A stretch of 64,000 nucleotides of DNA from Erwinia persicina (GCF_014838825.1 NZ_JACYMO010000005.1:186001-250000); one strand, 5' to 3'. Shown: positions 36,611 to 45,990, numbered from the stretch's first letter. Made by a program: numbers and translations. The notes: a model not told the origin generated them from the sequence alone.

Positions 36611-37452
36611 TCGAAAACCGACGCGGGCTGGATATTTTCAGCCATACCCTGCTGGGCCTCGGTATCCTCACCGTGCTGTTCCCGCTGTATGTGGCGTTTA
36701 TTGCCGCTACCCTTAGTACGGAGCAGGTGTTTCAGGTGCCGATGCCGCTGATCCCCGGTACCCATCTGTGGGAAAATATTGCCAGCATCTGGACCCACGG
36801 TGTCGGACAAAACAGTGCGCCTTTCAGCACGTTGCTGATGAACAGCCTGTTTATGGCGCTGGCGATCACCACCGGCAAAATCACCGTTTCCATGCTGTCA
36901 GCATTTGCGCTGGTGTGGTTCCGCTTCCCCCTGCGCAACCTGTTCTTCTGGATGATCTTTATCACGCTGATGCTGCCGGTTGAAGTGCGTATTTTTCCGA
37001 CGGTGGATGTGATTGCCGACCTCAATATGCTCGACAGCTACAGTGGCTTAACCCTGCCGCTGATGGCGTCTGCAACGGCGACGTTCCTGTTTCGCCAGTT
37101 CTTTATGACGTTGCCGGATGAACTGATGGAGGCGGCGCGTATTGATGGTGCCAGCCCGATGCGCTTCTTCTGGGACATCGTGCTGCCGCTGTCAAAAACC
37201 AATCTGGCGGCGCTGTTCGTGATCACCTTTATCTATGGCTGGAACCAGTACATGTGGCCGCTGCTGATTGTCAGCGACAGCAAACTGGGCACGGCTGTCG
37301 CGGGCATCCGCAGCATGATTGCCTCCGGCGATGCGGCAACCCAATGGAACCTGGTGATGGCAGCAATGATCCTCACGCTGATCCCACCGGTAGTGATTGT
37401 TTTAGTGATGCAGCGCGCCTTTGTTCGCGGTCTGGTTGAGAGTGAGAAATAA
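36607..37452 (+). CDS. ugpE: sn-glycerol-3-phosphate ABC permease UgpE
   Basis: A 281-residue permease partner of UgpA, six membrane segments. The EAA loop is [37 protein letters not shown] and the C-terminal [10 protein letters not shown] are typical of UgpE. Length equals E. coli UgpE (281). The start overlaps the ugpA stop (ATGA). ugpC begins two bases after its stop. Confidence 0.96.
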   Translation: MIENRRGLDIFSHTLLGLGILTVLFPLYVAFIAATLSTEQVFQVPMPLIPGTHLWENIASIWTHGVGQNSAPFSTLLMNSLFMALAITTGKITVSMLSAFALVWFRFPLRNLFFWMIFITLMLPVEVRIFPTVDVIADLNMLDSYSGLTLPLMASATATFLFRQFFMTLPDELMEAARIDGASPMRFFWDIVLPLSKTNLAALFVITFIYGWNQYMWPLLIVSDSKLGTAVAGIRSMIASGDAATQWNLVMAAMILTLIPPVVIVLVMQRAFVRGLVESEK

Positions 37453-37454
37453 CG

Positions 37455-38525
37455 ATGGCAGGTGTAAGACTTCAGGCAGTAACTAAATCCTACGATGGCG
37501 TCACGCCGATCATCCAGCCGCTCGATGTCTCGATCCGCGACGGTGAGTTTATGGTGATGGTCGGGCCCAGCGGCTGTGGGAAATCCACGCTGCTGCGTAT
37601 GGTCGCCGGGCTGGAGCGCGTCACCAGCGGCGATATTTACATCGACACGCGGCGGGTGACCGAAGAGGAGCCAAAAGATCGCGGTATCGCTATGGTGTTC
37701 CAGAATTACGCGCTTTATCCGCATATGAGCGTGGAAGAGAATATGGCCTGGGGCCTGAAAATCCGTGGCATGGGCAAAGAACAGATCCGCCAGCGCGTGC
37801 TGGAGGCAGCACGCAGCCTGGAGCTGGAAGCGCTGCTGAAACGCCGCCCGCGTGAACTCTCCGGCGGCCAGCGCCAGCGCGTGGCAATGGGACGCGCTAT
37901 CGTGCGGGAGCCAGCGGTGTTTCTGTTTGATGAGCCGCTGTCGAACCTTGATGCGCGTCTGCGTGTGCAGATGCGTCTTGAGCTGCAGCAGCTGCACCGC
38001 CGCCTGAACACGACCAGTCTTTACGTCACCCACGACCAGGTGGAGGCGATGACCCTGGCACAGCGCGTGATGGTGATGAATAAGGGCGTACTGGAGCAGC
38101 TGGGAACACCGGTTGAAATTTATGAGCGTCCGGCCACGCGCTTCGTTGCCAGTTTTATCGGTTCCCCGGCGATGAATCTGCTGGAAGGGCGGATGAATGC
38201 TGACGGTACACGCTTTACGCTGAGTGACAGCATGGCGCTGCCGCTGACAGTGCCGAAAGCAAAATGGGCGGACCGCCCGTTGACGATGGGGATCCGCCCG
38301 GAGCATATTGAGCTCTCTACACAGCATGACGGCGGCATTCCGCTGGTGGTGGAGTTACTGGAGATGCTCGGTGCGGACAACCTCGCCCACGGCCGCTGGG
38401 GTAAGAATAAAATGGTGGTACGTCTGCCGCACTCGGTGCGCCCTGAGCGGGGCAGCACGCTGTGGTTACAGGTTCCTCCGCAGGCGTTACACTTCTTTGA
38501 TCATAATGGACAACGGATCGAATAA
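37455..38525 (+). CDS. ugpC: sn-glycerol-3-phosphate ABC ATPase UgpC
   Basis: A 356-residue ABC ATPase of the MalK/UgpC type: Walker [10 protein letters not shown], signature LSGGQRQRV, Walker [16 protein letters not shown], His switch THDQVEAM and a C-terminal regulatory OB-fold (about 240-356; GIRPEHIEL). It drives uptake by UgpAE and is regulated by internal phosphate through the C-terminal domain in E. coli. Stop and ugpQ start overlap by one base. Confidence 0.97.
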   Translation: MAGVRLQAVTKSYDGVTPIIQPLDVSIRDGEFMVMVGPSGCGKSTLLRMVAGLERVTSGDIYIDTRRVTEEEPKDRGIAMVFQNYALYPHMSVEENMAWGLKIRGMGKEQIRQRVLEAARSLELEALLKRRPRELSGGQRQRVAMGRAIVREPAVFLFDEPLSNLDARLRVQMRLELQQLHRRLNTTSLYVTHDQVEAMTLAQRVMVMNKGVLEQLGTPVEIYERPATRFVASFIGSPAMNLLEGRMNADGTRFTLSDSMALPLTVPKAKWADRPLTMGIRPEHIELSTQHDGGIPLVVELLEMLGADNLAHGRWGKNKMVVRLPHSVRPERGSTLWLQVPPQALHFFDHNGQRIE

Positions 38526-39265
38526 TGAATAAAACCTGGCCATACCCGGCGATTGTCGCCCATCGCGGCGGTGGGAAACTGGCGCCGGAAAATACGCTGG
38601 CGGCCATCGATATCGGTGCGCAGCTGGGGCACCGGATGATTGAGTTTGACGTCAAACTGTCGCAGGACGACGCGATCTTCCTGCTGCATGACGATACCCT
38701 CGACCGCACCAGTAACGGCTGGGGTCTGGCGGGCGAACAGCCATGGGATAAGCTGGTGCAGCTTGATGCCGGCGGCTGGTTCAGTCATGCGTTCAGTGAC
38801 GAACGCCTGCCGCTGCTGGCGGACGTAGCCGCGCGCTGCAGGCAGCATCAGATGATGGCGAATATCGAAATTAAACCGACCCCAGGGCTGGACGTGGACA
38901 CCGGCCGGCGGGTGGCGCAGGCCGCCCGCGTGATGTGGGAAAATCAGGAGGCCCCGCTGCTCTCTTCGTTTTCATACCGGGCGCTGGAGGCCGCGCAGCA
39001 GGCGGCACCCGATCTACCGCGCGGTTTACTGCTCGACAGCTGGGACGAGAACTGGCTGGCGATGACGCAGGCGCTGGACTGTACGTCGATCCATCTCAAT
39101 CATAAACTGCTGGATGAGGCGCGCGTCGCCGTGCTGAAAGAGGCCGGGTTGCGGATTCTGGTTTATACCGTCAACAGGCCCGCGCGGGCGCGTGAACTGT
39201 TGCAGTGGGGCGTGGACGCCATCTGCACCGATCGTATTGATATCATCGGGCCGGATTTTTGTTAA
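38525..39265 (+). CDS. ugpQ: glycerophosphodiester phosphodiesterase UgpQ
   Basis: A 246-residue cytosolic GDPD TIM barrel that hydrolyses imported glycerophosphodiesters to glycerol-3-phosphate and an alcohol. The catalytic block is [13 protein letters not shown] (about 12-24), followed by [10 protein letters not shown] and [19 protein letters not shown] carries the metal-binding Glu. The start overlaps ugpC. Length is typical (E. coli 247). Confidence 0.97.
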   Translation: MNKTWPYPAIVAHRGGGKLAPENTLAAIDIGAQLGHRMIEFDVKLSQDDAIFLLHDDTLDRTSNGWGLAGEQPWDKLVQLDAGGWFSHAFSDERLPLLADVAARCRQHQMMANIEIKPTPGLDVDTGRRVAQAARVMWENQEAPLLSSFSYRALEAAQQAAPDLPRGLLLDSWDENWLAMTQALDCTSIHLNHKLLDEARVAVLKEAGLRILVYTVNRPARARELLQWGVDAICTDRIDIIGPDFC

Positions 39266-39373
39266 CGAAAAGGGCGGGCCAGCGCTTCGGCCCGCCCCGG
39301 GAGAGAGGCTATTCCGGTCGTCCTCAGAGGACGGCTTTTTTTCCCGCTGCCCCTGTGGTGATCGCTGTCAGAA

Positions 39374-39664
39374 TCAATTCTGCTGCAACGGCTTCACTTG
39401 TCCATTGCTGGTGCGCTGGGCGGCGCTGTCGCGCTGCTCCTGCATTTTACGCTGCAAATCCTGCTGCTGGCGCTGCTGATCCTGCTGCAGCTTGAGCTTC
39501 TGCTGTGATTGCTGATTCTGCATATCCTGTTTCAGACGCTGAGTGCTCGGGTTATACCCCTGCTGCTGGGGATCATTATTCGTGTTGCTGTTGTTATTCA
39601 ACATGTTGGCCATGCCGGTTAACGGCAGTGCTGCGACCATAATCACTAACCATTTCATTTTCAT
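39374..39664 (-). CDS. yhhA: DUF2756 secreted Gln-rich protein YhhA
   Basis: A 96-residue small protein with a signal peptide (WLVIMVAALPLTGMA) and a low-complexity, Gln/Asn-rich body. The first half contains NNNSNTNNDPQQQGYNP; the second is a predicted coiled coil with QQKLKLQQDQQRQQQDLQRK. It matches the DUF2756/YhhA family by location between ugpQ and ggt and by composition, although E. coli YhhA is longer (about 146). Function unknown; a periplasmic location is predicted. An alternative start at the second Met (39658) gives MKWLV. Confidence 0.8.
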   Translation of the reverse strand: MKMKWLVIMVAALPLTGMANMLNNNSNTNNDPQQQGYNPSTQRLKQDMQNQQSQQKLKLQQDQQRQQQDLQRKMQEQRDSAAQRTSNGQVKPLQQN

Positions 39665-39819
39665 TTTACGTCCTCCGTGTTACTCCCTTAAGTGTAAGCC
39701 AGCTCTACATCCTCCACTCCAGGAGTGCTCCTGATTTGCGTTAGCATTAGCAATTCATCCCGTTTTGTGTCTATTTATCAATGGCAAACATAACGTAAAT
39801 ATAATTAAAGGATGTAACA

Positions 39820-41568
39820 ATGATGACACAAGCTATGCGGAAACGCCTGTCGTGGTCGCTGTTCGCCGGTTTACTGGTGTGGCAGGGGGCGGGAGCCGCG
39901 CCAGCGGTGCCACCTGTTTCCTACGGCGTCGGGGCAGATACTTTCCATCCGGTCAAGGCACAGCACGGTATGGTGGCCTCGGTGGATGCCACTGCGACGG
40001 AAGTGGGGGTGCAAATCCTTAAGCAGGGCGGTAACGCGGTCGATGCGGCCATTGCCGTCGGCTATGCGCTGGCGGTCACGCATCCGCAGGCGGGTAACCT
40101 CGGCGGCGGCGGTTTTATGCTGCTGCGTACCGCCTCCGGTAACACTACGTCCATTGATTTCCGTGAAATGGCCCCGGTGCGGGCCAGCCGCGACATGTTC
40201 CTGGATAGCGCCGGAAATGCGGACAGCAAAAAATCCCTGACCTCGCATCTGGCCTCCGGCGTGCCGGGGACCGTCGCGGGCTTTTCGCTGGCGAGCCAGA
40301 AATACGGCACCCTGCCGCTCAGTACCTTGATCCAGCCGGCGCTGACGCTGGCGCGCAAGGGCATTGTGGTGAATGAAGCGCTGGCCGATGACCTGAATGT
40401 GTATGGCAAAGAGGTGCTGCTGGCACACCCGAACAGCAAAGCGATCTTCTTTAAAGCCGACGGTACGCCGTACCGGAAAGGGGAGAAACTGGTGCAGCGC
40501 AACCTGGCGCGCAGCCTCGAATTGATTGCGCAGCAGGGGCCGGATGCTTTTTACAAGGGAAAAATTGCCGATGAGATCGCGGGGGAAATGCAGCAGCACG
40601 GCGGCCTGATCGGCAAGGCTGACCTGGCAAACTATCAGGCGATCGAGCGTAAGCCGATCAGCGGAACCTATCGCGGCTATCAGGTCTTCTCCATGCCACC
40701 ACCGTCTTCCGGCGGGATCCACATTGTGCAGATCCTCAATATTCTGGAAAACTTTGACCTGGCAAAAATGGGCTCTGGCAGCGCCGATGCCATTCAGGTG
40801 ATGGCAGAAGCAGAAAAATATGCCTATGCCGACCGCTCCGAATACCTGGGCGACCCGGCGTTTGTTAAGGTGCCGTGGCAGGCCCTGACCAGCAAAGCCT
40901 ATGCGTCTTCCCTGGCAAAGCAGATCGACCTGGCGAAAGCGCGACCTTCCGCAGAGATCAAACCCGGCAAGCTTGCGCCCTATGAAAGCAACCAGACCAC
41001 GCATTTCTCGGTGGTGGATAAAGACGGGAATGCAGTGGCAGTGACTTACACGCTGAACACTACCTTCGGCAGCGGGGTCATGGCGGGCAACAGCGGCATT
41101 CTGATGAATAACGAGATGGATGACTTCTCGGCCAGGCCGGGCACGCCAAACTTCTTCGGTCTGGTGGGCGGTGAAGCCAATGCAATCCAGCCTTACAAGC
41201 GCCCGCTCTCTTCCATGTCTCCAACGATTATCGCCAAAGACGGAAAAACCTGGCTGGTGACCGGCAGCCCGGGCGGCAGTCGTATTATCACCACCGTGCT
41301 GCAGATGGTAGTTAACAGCATCGATTTCGGGATGAACGTCGCTGAAGCGACCAGTGCACCGCGCTTTCACCACCAGTGGCTGCCGGATCAGCTGCGTGTA
41401 GAGAAAGGCTTCAGCCCGGATACGCTGAAGCTGCTGAGTGAGAAAGGGCAGAACGTAAAAGTGATGTCGGCGATGGGCAGCACCCAGAGCATAATGCTGG
41501 GGCCGGACGGAACGCGTTATGGTGCGTCCGACCCGCGCACCATTGATGATTTAACCGCAGGGTATTGA
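39820..41568 (+). CDS. ggt: gamma-glutamyltranspeptidase precursor
   Basis: 582 residues, a periplasmic N-terminal nucleophile hydrolase that cleaves glutathione and transfers gamma-glutamyl groups. The signal peptide ends near residue 26. The proenzyme should cut itself before Thr393 in SNQ|TTHFSVVDKDGNAVA, making large and small subunits. RTASGNTTSIDFREMAP and GSPGGSRIITTVLQMVVNSID carry substrate-contact residues; KRPLSSMSPTI contains the oxyanion-site serines. Length equals E. coli Ggt (580). The start codon pair ATGATG is at 39820 after AAGGA. It is convergent with the PhyH gene. Confidence 0.96.
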   Translation: MMTQAMRKRLSWSLFAGLLVWQGAGAAPAVPPVSYGVGADTFHPVKAQHGMVASVDATATEVGVQILKQGGNAVDAAIAVGYALAVTHPQAGNLGGGGFMLLRTASGNTTSIDFREMAPVRASRDMFLDSAGNADSKKSLTSHLASGVPGTVAGFSLASQKYGTLPLSTLIQPALTLARKGIVVNEALADDLNVYGKEVLLAHPNSKAIFFKADGTPYRKGEKLVQRNLARSLELIAQQGPDAFYKGKIADEIAGEMQQHGGLIGKADLANYQAIERKPISGTYRGYQVFSMPPPSSGGIHIVQILNILENFDLAKMGSGSADAIQVMAEAEKYAYADRSEYLGDPAFVKVPWQALTSKAYASSLAKQIDLAKARPSAEIKPGKLAPYESNQTTHFSVVDKDGNAVAVTYTLNTTFGSGVMAGNSGILMNNEMDDFSARPGTPNFFGLVGGEANAIQPYKRPLSSMSPTIIAKDGKTWLVTGSPGGSRIITTVLQMVVNSIDFGMNVAEATSAPRFHHQWLPDQLRVEKGFSPDTLKLLSEKGQNVKVMSAMGSTQSIMLGPDGTRYGASDPRTIDDLTAGY

Positions 41569-41576
41569 TGCGATGA

Positions 41577-41601
41577 GGGCGACCCTTTTATCCGGTCGCC
41601 C
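41577..41601. terminator. hairpin after ggt
   Basis: GGGCGACC and GGTCGCCC pair around CTTTTATCC, between convergent ggt and the PhyH gene. No T-run follows on the plus strand; a weak bidirectional terminator. Confidence 0.5.
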
Positions 41602-41611
41602 CGTTACCCCC

Positions 41612-42754
41612 TCATGCCTGTCTTTTCTGCTGATGCGCCTCAAGCCGCTGATTAAACTGCGTCGGTGTCCAGCTTTCCCGCAGCGCCTGCGCCAGCAGCG
41701 ACTGCTGGGTCTGGGGCACCAGGCCACCAACCGGCGGGTCGCTATCCAGATTGGTCGGAAAGGAGTAGCCTTCCGCCGCTGCCGCTATCACCGCGCTGAT
41801 TTTTTCCTCTGACATTCTGCGCAGGCGCAGCGCCGGGTAGAGATGTTGCAGTACCTTACAATGATTAACCTTTTCCATCGTTTTACCGAACGCGGACGAC
41901 ACCTGCAGCAGGTTGGCGGTGCGGATATGGTCATGGGTGTGGTTACTGCCTGCCGCATGGAACAGCGCCGGGTTAAAGAACAGCCCATCCCCTTTTTCCA
42001 GCGGTAGCTGGATGGCGTTACGCCGGAAGTACTCGATAAACCTTTCATCCCGCCACGCCAGATACCCCCCCTGGTACTGATGCGACCACGGCAGCAGCTG
42101 CGTCGGACCGGACTCCACCGGCATATCGCTGTGCGCCACGGCACCCTGTAGCGTCAGATACTGTGACAGGATCTGCAGCGGCAGGGGGAAACGCGCCACC
42201 TGTTCATTACTCTGAAAACCAAGATGATAATCGCGGTGTGGCTGCTGCGCTTTACCGCCGGGGCGGACCTGATTGACCTGGGCGGTAAGAGTATAACCCG
42301 GGCCGACCCAGCTCTCGCAGATCAGCGCCAGCAGCGGGTTACAGTAATAATCAATAAAGGCATCGGCATCGCGCTCCGCCACTTTCTGTAGCGCATTCCA
42401 GATGCGCCCGTTATGCCCCGCCGCGGCAAAATGGTCGCCGCCGGCACTGTTTTCCGACTCACTCAGCAGGATCTGTTCAAACAGCATGCTGCTGCGATCT
42501 ACCGCTGCGATATCGCTGAACAACCCTTTAACCACGAAGACGCCGGGGCCGGAGGAGAGCGCACGGTGCAGTTCGCTGAGGACCGACTGGCGATCGCCGG
42601 CGGCGGCGTTTACCAGTTCCCCACTCTGGTAAATCAGCACGTCCAGCTCGGCTTTATGCGCCAGCGGGAAATCTCTCAACTGCGTGGTCTGCTCACAGAC
42701 GGTGGCAAACTCATCCACCGACAGCTGTTTTTCAGACAGATAAAGTGTGTTCAT
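41612..42754 (-). CDS. phytanoyl-CoA dioxygenase-like (PhyH) oxygenase
   Basis: A 380-residue Fe(II)/2-oxoglutarate dioxygenase of the PhyH family. The iron triad is visible as H173-x-D175 (QQPHRDYHLGF) and distal H266 (NPALFHAAGSNHT), with R278 in DHIRTANLLQ the likely 2-oxoglutarate ligand 12 residues later. Bacterial PhyH proteins hydroxylate or chlorinate varied small molecules, so the substrate is open. The frame extends to 42808, but ATG 42754 has an AAGGAG ribosome site and gives MNTLYLSEKQ. It starts 10 bp after the SDR stop, so both form one minus-strand operon. I do not recognise a named orthologue. Confidence 0.82.
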   Translation of the reverse strand: MNTLYLSEKQLSVDEFATVCEQTTQLRDFPLAHKAELDVLIYQSGELVNAAAGDRQSVLSELHRALSSGPGVFVVKGLFSDIAAVDRSSMLFEQILLSESENSAGGDHFAAAGHNGRIWNALQKVAERDADAFIDYYCNPLLALICESWVGPGYTLTAQVNQVRPGGKAQQPHRDYHLGFQSNEQVARFPLPLQILSQYLTLQGAVAHSDMPVESGPTQLLPWSHQYQGGYLAWRDERFIEYFRRNAIQLPLEKGDGLFFNPALFHAAGSNHTHDHIRTANLLQVSSAFGKTMEKVNHCKVLQHLYPALRLRRMSEEKISAVIAAAAEGYSFPTNLDSDPPVGGLVPQTQQSLLAQALRESWTPTQFNQRLEAHQQKRQA

Positions 42755-42764
42755 TTTCCGCTCC

Positions 42765-43595
42765 TTACGGGGCCAGTTTATGCTGAGGTTGCAGCGCGCC
42801 GTCATCACCGCAGCCCACCACGTTTTGATCGAAGTCGATGATCGCGCCGGTCATCATTCCCGACTCTTCTGAGAGTAAAAAAGCCACGCCGCGCGCCACT
42901 TCCCGGGGTTTCAGCAGGCGACCAAACGGCTGCGCACGCTCGGCTTTTTCCAGCCAGTCATCACCGGCCTGATGGTACTGTTTCTGAATATCATCCTCAT
43001 GCGGCGTATCCATCCAGCCTATGTTCAGCCCGTTGACGCGGATGCGATTGCGCATCGCGCTGAAAGCGACATTTTTGGTCAGGGTCACCAGTGCCCCTTT
43101 CGAGGCCGCATAAGGCGTGAGGAAACTCTGTCCGCCGTGGGAGGTCATGGTAATGATATTGACGATGCTGCCTTCAACATCGCTGGCAATCATCAGCTTG
43201 ATTGCTGCCTGCATCAGGAAGAAGGGGGCCCGAACGTTGACGGCAAAGATCGCGTCGAACAGCGCGGGGGAGGTGTCGATAATGGTGCCACGGTCGGACA
43301 TGCCCGCGCAGTTAACCAGACCATGCAGCGTCCCGAAGTGCGTGGCGGCTTCTGCAATGACGCGCTCGCAGGCCTCGGGTTCGCTGATATCGGCGGTGAC
43401 AAACCGGGCTTCACACCCCAGTGACTGCAGAGACCTGACCTGGGCCGCCCCTGCCTGCTGATTGCGGCCACAGAGTATCAGCCCACGAGCACCGCGCTCT
43501 GCCAGTAAGCGGGCAACGGCAGCACCCAGACCCTGCGTGCTGCCGGTGACCACATAAACCTTACCGTGAAACGAGTTTTCGATTTTTAAGCTCAT
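42765..43595 (-). CDS. short-chain dehydrogenase/reductase
   Basis: A 276-residue classical SDR: cofactor motif [14 protein letters not shown] (TGxxxGxG, about 16-29), NCAG at about 94, the catalytic Ser/Thr region [12 protein letters not shown] and [14 protein letters not shown] with Tyr and Lys of YxxxK. The C-terminal [26 protein letters not shown] is the usual SDR tail. The open frame begins at 43658; ATG 43595 begins [13 protein letters not shown]. It precedes the PhyH gene by 10 bp, suggesting sequential oxidation or hydroxylation then dehydrogenation of one metabolite. Substrate unknown. Confidence 0.87.
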   Translation of the reverse strand: MSLKIENSFHGKVYVVTGSTQGLGAAVARLLAERGARGLILCGRNQQAGAAQVRSLQSLGCEARFVTADISEPEACERVIAEAATHFGTLHGLVNCAGMSDRGTIIDTSPALFDAIFAVNVRAPFFLMQAAIKLMIASDVEGSIVNIITMTSHGGQSFLTPYAASKGALVTLTKNVAFSAMRNRIRVNGLNIGWMDTPHEDDIQKQYHQAGDDWLEKAERAQPFGRLLKPREVARGVAFLLSEESGMMTGAIIDFDQNVVGCGDDGALQPQHKLAP

Positions 43596-43909
43596 GATTG
43601 TTATGCCTTTATTGTTAAGTTTGCCGATGTCATCAGGCTGAAAAGACGTCAGGAACACCTTATCACCAACATTTCGTTAACAATACGCAGCGATAACCTC
43701 ATAAAAACCTCAAAAAAACCTTTTCCAGCGCACCTTAAGTCGGTAGAGACAATGCAGGTTTTTGCATTTTTACGGCACATCGCCGCTGATGACCGTTATC
43801 AGCACGTTTATCCCTCATTTTATCTCCCTTTTCCCGTACATTGTGGCGGCACAACACGCCATGTCGTCTGCGCCATGGGAACTGAGGATGTCGTATTACA
43901 AGGAATGTT
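43596..43909. promoter_or_regulatory. SDR / protease-like divergent intergenic region
   Basis: 314 bp between divergent genes. It is AT-rich next to the SDR start (43670-43730). AATGCA-GGTTTT-TGCATT, then a short T-run (43751-43772), is a small hairpin. I see no recognisable operator or RNA gene. Confidence 0.4.
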
Positions 43910-45097
43910 ATGAAGTACTCTGCGTTGGTCTTTACCGCTGTCGCGGCATTATTTATTGCGGCATCACCGGCTCTGGCTGACCCTGCCCACGCGCCTGTTC
44001 CGCCATCGCTTCCCCTGTTAACGGTCCCCGTTCGCGCCGATGCGTTAATCATTCCGGTCACTATCCGTGGCAGGCTGTACCACTTTCTGCTGGATACCGG
44101 AATTAATACGCTGGTGGTGGATAATCTGCTGGCAAGTGAGCTGACGCAGAGAGAGCCCGCTGAGCAGATCCCGCTGCTGTACCAGCAAATTCTTGCCGCC
44201 GGTATCCGCAGCGCAGGGGGGACCCTGGATCAGCAGGGGCTTCAGGTCTGGCGGCCTCTGGCGATGGGCATTGGCGATGCGGTGCTACCTGCGAGCACCC
44301 CCTGGCTGGGTGCAGATCTCAGTGCGTTGACGCAGGCAACCGGGGTCAATATCGACGGTATTCTTGGCATGGATGTGTTTCGCCACTTTACCTGGCAGGT
44401 CGATAACCTGAAGCAGCTCCTCACCGTGTGGCAGCAGACACCGGGGGAGCTGGATTATCCCGCCTGCGTGCCCTACCGCGACGGCGATGCCGCCGGACCG
44501 CAGCTGGTGCTGGACTACCACCAGCGGCCGGTGCATATGACAATCAATACCGGGACCGACTACAGCTATATCGGGGCGGAAATGATTAATGTCAGTCGCG
44601 AACGTCCGGAAAGTGCCGTTCTGACCGGCATTAATCAGCCCGTGCTGGGGTTAGACGGCGAAAGCGTGAGCGATGGCTATCTGCTTGGTGGCCTGCGCTT
44701 TAACCAGATACCACTGGGTAAAATGCTGGTGCGTGAAAATAAGCAGGGGGCGCTGGGGCTGGGGATGAACTTTCTGGCGCGTTTCGACCGCTACCTGTTT
44801 ATGCCCGACAAAATGCAGTTTTGCTATCGGGAGCAGCATTTTACCCGGGATGAGCCCGCGCCGCTGCGGGTGCTGGCCGTGCGCTTCCACGCCAGACGGG
44901 TTGAGCTGTATTCCAATCCGCCCGCCGCGTTACACCCCTTTGGCCTGCAAAACGGTGACGTGCTGCTCAGGGTCAACGGTCGTCCGGTACGGCCTGAAGA
45001 GATTTATGCGCTCCGCCGCGCGCTGGCTGATACACCGGGCGGGCAGCTGACGCTGAAAATAGAGCGCCGTGGTAAAGTCAAAACCATCCACATCTGA
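43910..45097 (+). CDS. secreted aspartic-protease-like protein with PDZ domain
   Basis: 395 residues. The signal peptide ends ALA|DP after residue 23. Two retropepsin-like lobes follow: lobe 1 with FLLDTGINTLVVD (Asp62) and ILGMDVFRHF; lobe 2 with MTINTGTDYSYIG and LGLGMNFLARFD. A C-terminal PDZ domain (about 320-395; NGDVLLRVNGRPVRPEEIYALRR) completes it. In lobe 2 the expected catalytic Asp is Asn213 (codon AAT, 44546-44548). It may therefore be catalytically weak, active as a dimer, or a binding protein. It is divergent from the SDR-PhyH operon and convergent with yhhY. I know no named orthologue; the periplasm is the predicted location. Confidence 0.78.
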   Translation: MKYSALVFTAVAALFIAASPALADPAHAPVPPSLPLLTVPVRADALIIPVTIRGRLYHFLLDTGINTLVVDNLLASELTQREPAEQIPLLYQQILAAGIRSAGGTLDQQGLQVWRPLAMGIGDAVLPASTPWLGADLSALTQATGVNIDGILGMDVFRHFTWQVDNLKQLLTVWQQTPGELDYPACVPYRDGDAAGPQLVLDYHQRPVHMTINTGTDYSYIGAEMINVSRERPESAVLTGINQPVLGLDGESVSDGYLLGGLRFNQIPLGKMLVRENKQGALGLGMNFLARFDRYLFMPDKMQFCYREQHFTRDEPAPLRVLAVRFHARRVELYSNPPAALHPFGLQNGDVLLRVNGRPVRPEEIYALRRALADTPGGQLTLKIERRGKVKTIHI

Positions 45098-45133
45098 CGT
45101 GAAGCGGGGAGGGCAGAAGCGCTCCCCTGCGGG

Positions 45134-45628
45134 TTACGGCCGGAAGCGCGCCATATAGAGGGCATCGACCTGCTTACCGTGACGTACTGCATAGCGGCGG
45201 GCGAGACCTTCCGTTTCAAAACCGCACAGCTGGTAAAGCCCGATAGCTGCCTGATTGTCGGCAAAGACCGTCAGCTCCATGCGTTCCACGTTTAACCAGT
45301 TATCACACAGGTCGATCAGGGTGCTCATCAGGGCCTTCGCCACTCCCTTGCCGCGATAGCGTGCGTCCACGCCCAGGCCAAAAGTCGCGGTATGCCGGCG
45401 GCGGGCGCGGGAGTTCACTTCCAGCGTGGCCTGGCCTGCCACCATGTTGTCGATACAGGCGACCAGCATGTGCATTCCGTCCGGCACGGAAGCGAGACGT
45501 TCCTGCCACTTTTTCAGCGAGGGGTGAGGGAGCTGTAGCGTATCGGCAAAGGTTTCCGGCTGGCTGTAAAGCTGATGCAGGGCTACCGCGTCGTCGGGTA
45601 CCACATGTCGTACGATAATCTCACTCAT
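45134..45628 (-). CDS. yhhY: GNAT amino acid N-acetyltransferase YhhY
   Basis: A 164-residue GNAT enzyme resembling E. coli YhhY (AaaT), reported to acetylate L-Phe, L-Met and other amino acids. Acetyl-CoA loop: RYRGKGVAKALMSTLIDLCDNWL, of which RGKGVAKAL is the core. ELTVFADNQAAIGLYQLCGFETEG is the C-terminal GNAT block and the tail reads VDALYMARFRP. MSEIIVRH at 45628 is preferred over the Met two codons upstream because it matches E. coli. It is divergent from ryhB. Confidence 0.92.
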   Translation of the reverse strand: MSEIIVRHVVPDDAVALHQLYSQPETFADTLQLPHPSLKKWQERLASVPDGMHMLVACIDNMVAGQATLEVNSRARRRHTATFGLGVDARYRGKGVAKALMSTLIDLCDNWLNVERMELTVFADNQAAIGLYQLCGFETEGLARRYAVRHGKQVDALYMARFRP

Positions 45629-45713
45629 AGTCACTCTCCCTGAGGGTTGGATTCCCTTTAAAAATCAGGGTTTTTCGGCGATAAATCAAGCAAAAAATAA
45701 TCAGGAAATGACT

Positions 45714-45746
45714 TTACAAGTGCGAATGATAATGATTATTATTGTC
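45714..45746 (+). promoter_or_regulatory. ryhB promoter with Fur box
   Basis: -35 TTTACA (45714-45719) and -10 TATTAT (45737-45742) with a 17-bp spacer. A Fur box GATAATGATTATTATTGTC (45728-45746) matches the 19-bp consensus at 16 positions and covers the -10. Transcription should be repressed by Fe-Fur. Confidence 0.92.
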
Positions 45747-45748
45747 AT

Positions 45749-45846
45749 GCGTTTTCAGGAGTACCTCCGGTACCGACTGGGAAAGCACGACATTGCTCAC
45801 ATTGCTTCAGTATTTCTTAGCCAGCACGGGTGCTGGCTTTTTTTTT
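45749..45846 (+). ncRNA. ryhB: iron-responsive small RNA RyhB
   Basis: About 98 nt. The conserved core GAAAGCACGACATTGCTCAC (45781-45800), followed by ATTGCTTC, matches E. coli RyhB, which uses it to pair with sodB, sdh and other iron-protein mRNAs through Hfq. The 5' hairpin segment (GCGTTTTCAGGAGTACC onward) differs from E. coli in sequence. The 3' end is a strong terminator: AGCCAGCAC-GG-GTGCTGGCT then a T-run (45819-45846). Its place next to yhhY is the E. coli location. A Fur box sits on the promoter. E. coli yhhX, the gene between ryhB and yhhW, is missing here. The +1 is estimated from the -10 position. Confidence 0.95.
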
Positions 45847-45907
45847 GCCTGCAAGATACCGATTCTGCAATACCTCTGTTTATTCCCTCGCTTTTACATC
45901 GAAATTT

Positions 45908-45940
45908 TTGAACAGAGGAGACAATTTTCTCCGCTATCAT
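45908..45940 (+). promoter_or_regulatory. candidate yhhW promoter with dyad in long spacer
   Basis: TTGAAC (45908-45913) and TATCAT (45935-45940) are 21 bp apart, with the dyad GGAGA-N6-TCTCC (45917-45932) centred between them. This geometry resembles MerR-type activation sites. No merR gene is nearby, so this is suggestive only. Confidence 0.4.
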
Positions 45941-45990
45941 CCGCAGCGTCAGAGGTCCAGACTGTGTCAAAACGTTGAGGAGAATTGAAT

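Noticed and set aside
39871..41373. A 500-codon antisense ORF inside ggt.
   Set aside because: Shadow of a GC-rich coding frame. ggt is complete with conserved catalytic residues, and the antisense product has no domain.
45708..45911. A 67-codon plus-strand ORF upstream of yhhW.
   Set aside because: It lies over the ryhB promoter, the RNA and its terminator hairpin; the RNA explains the conservation.
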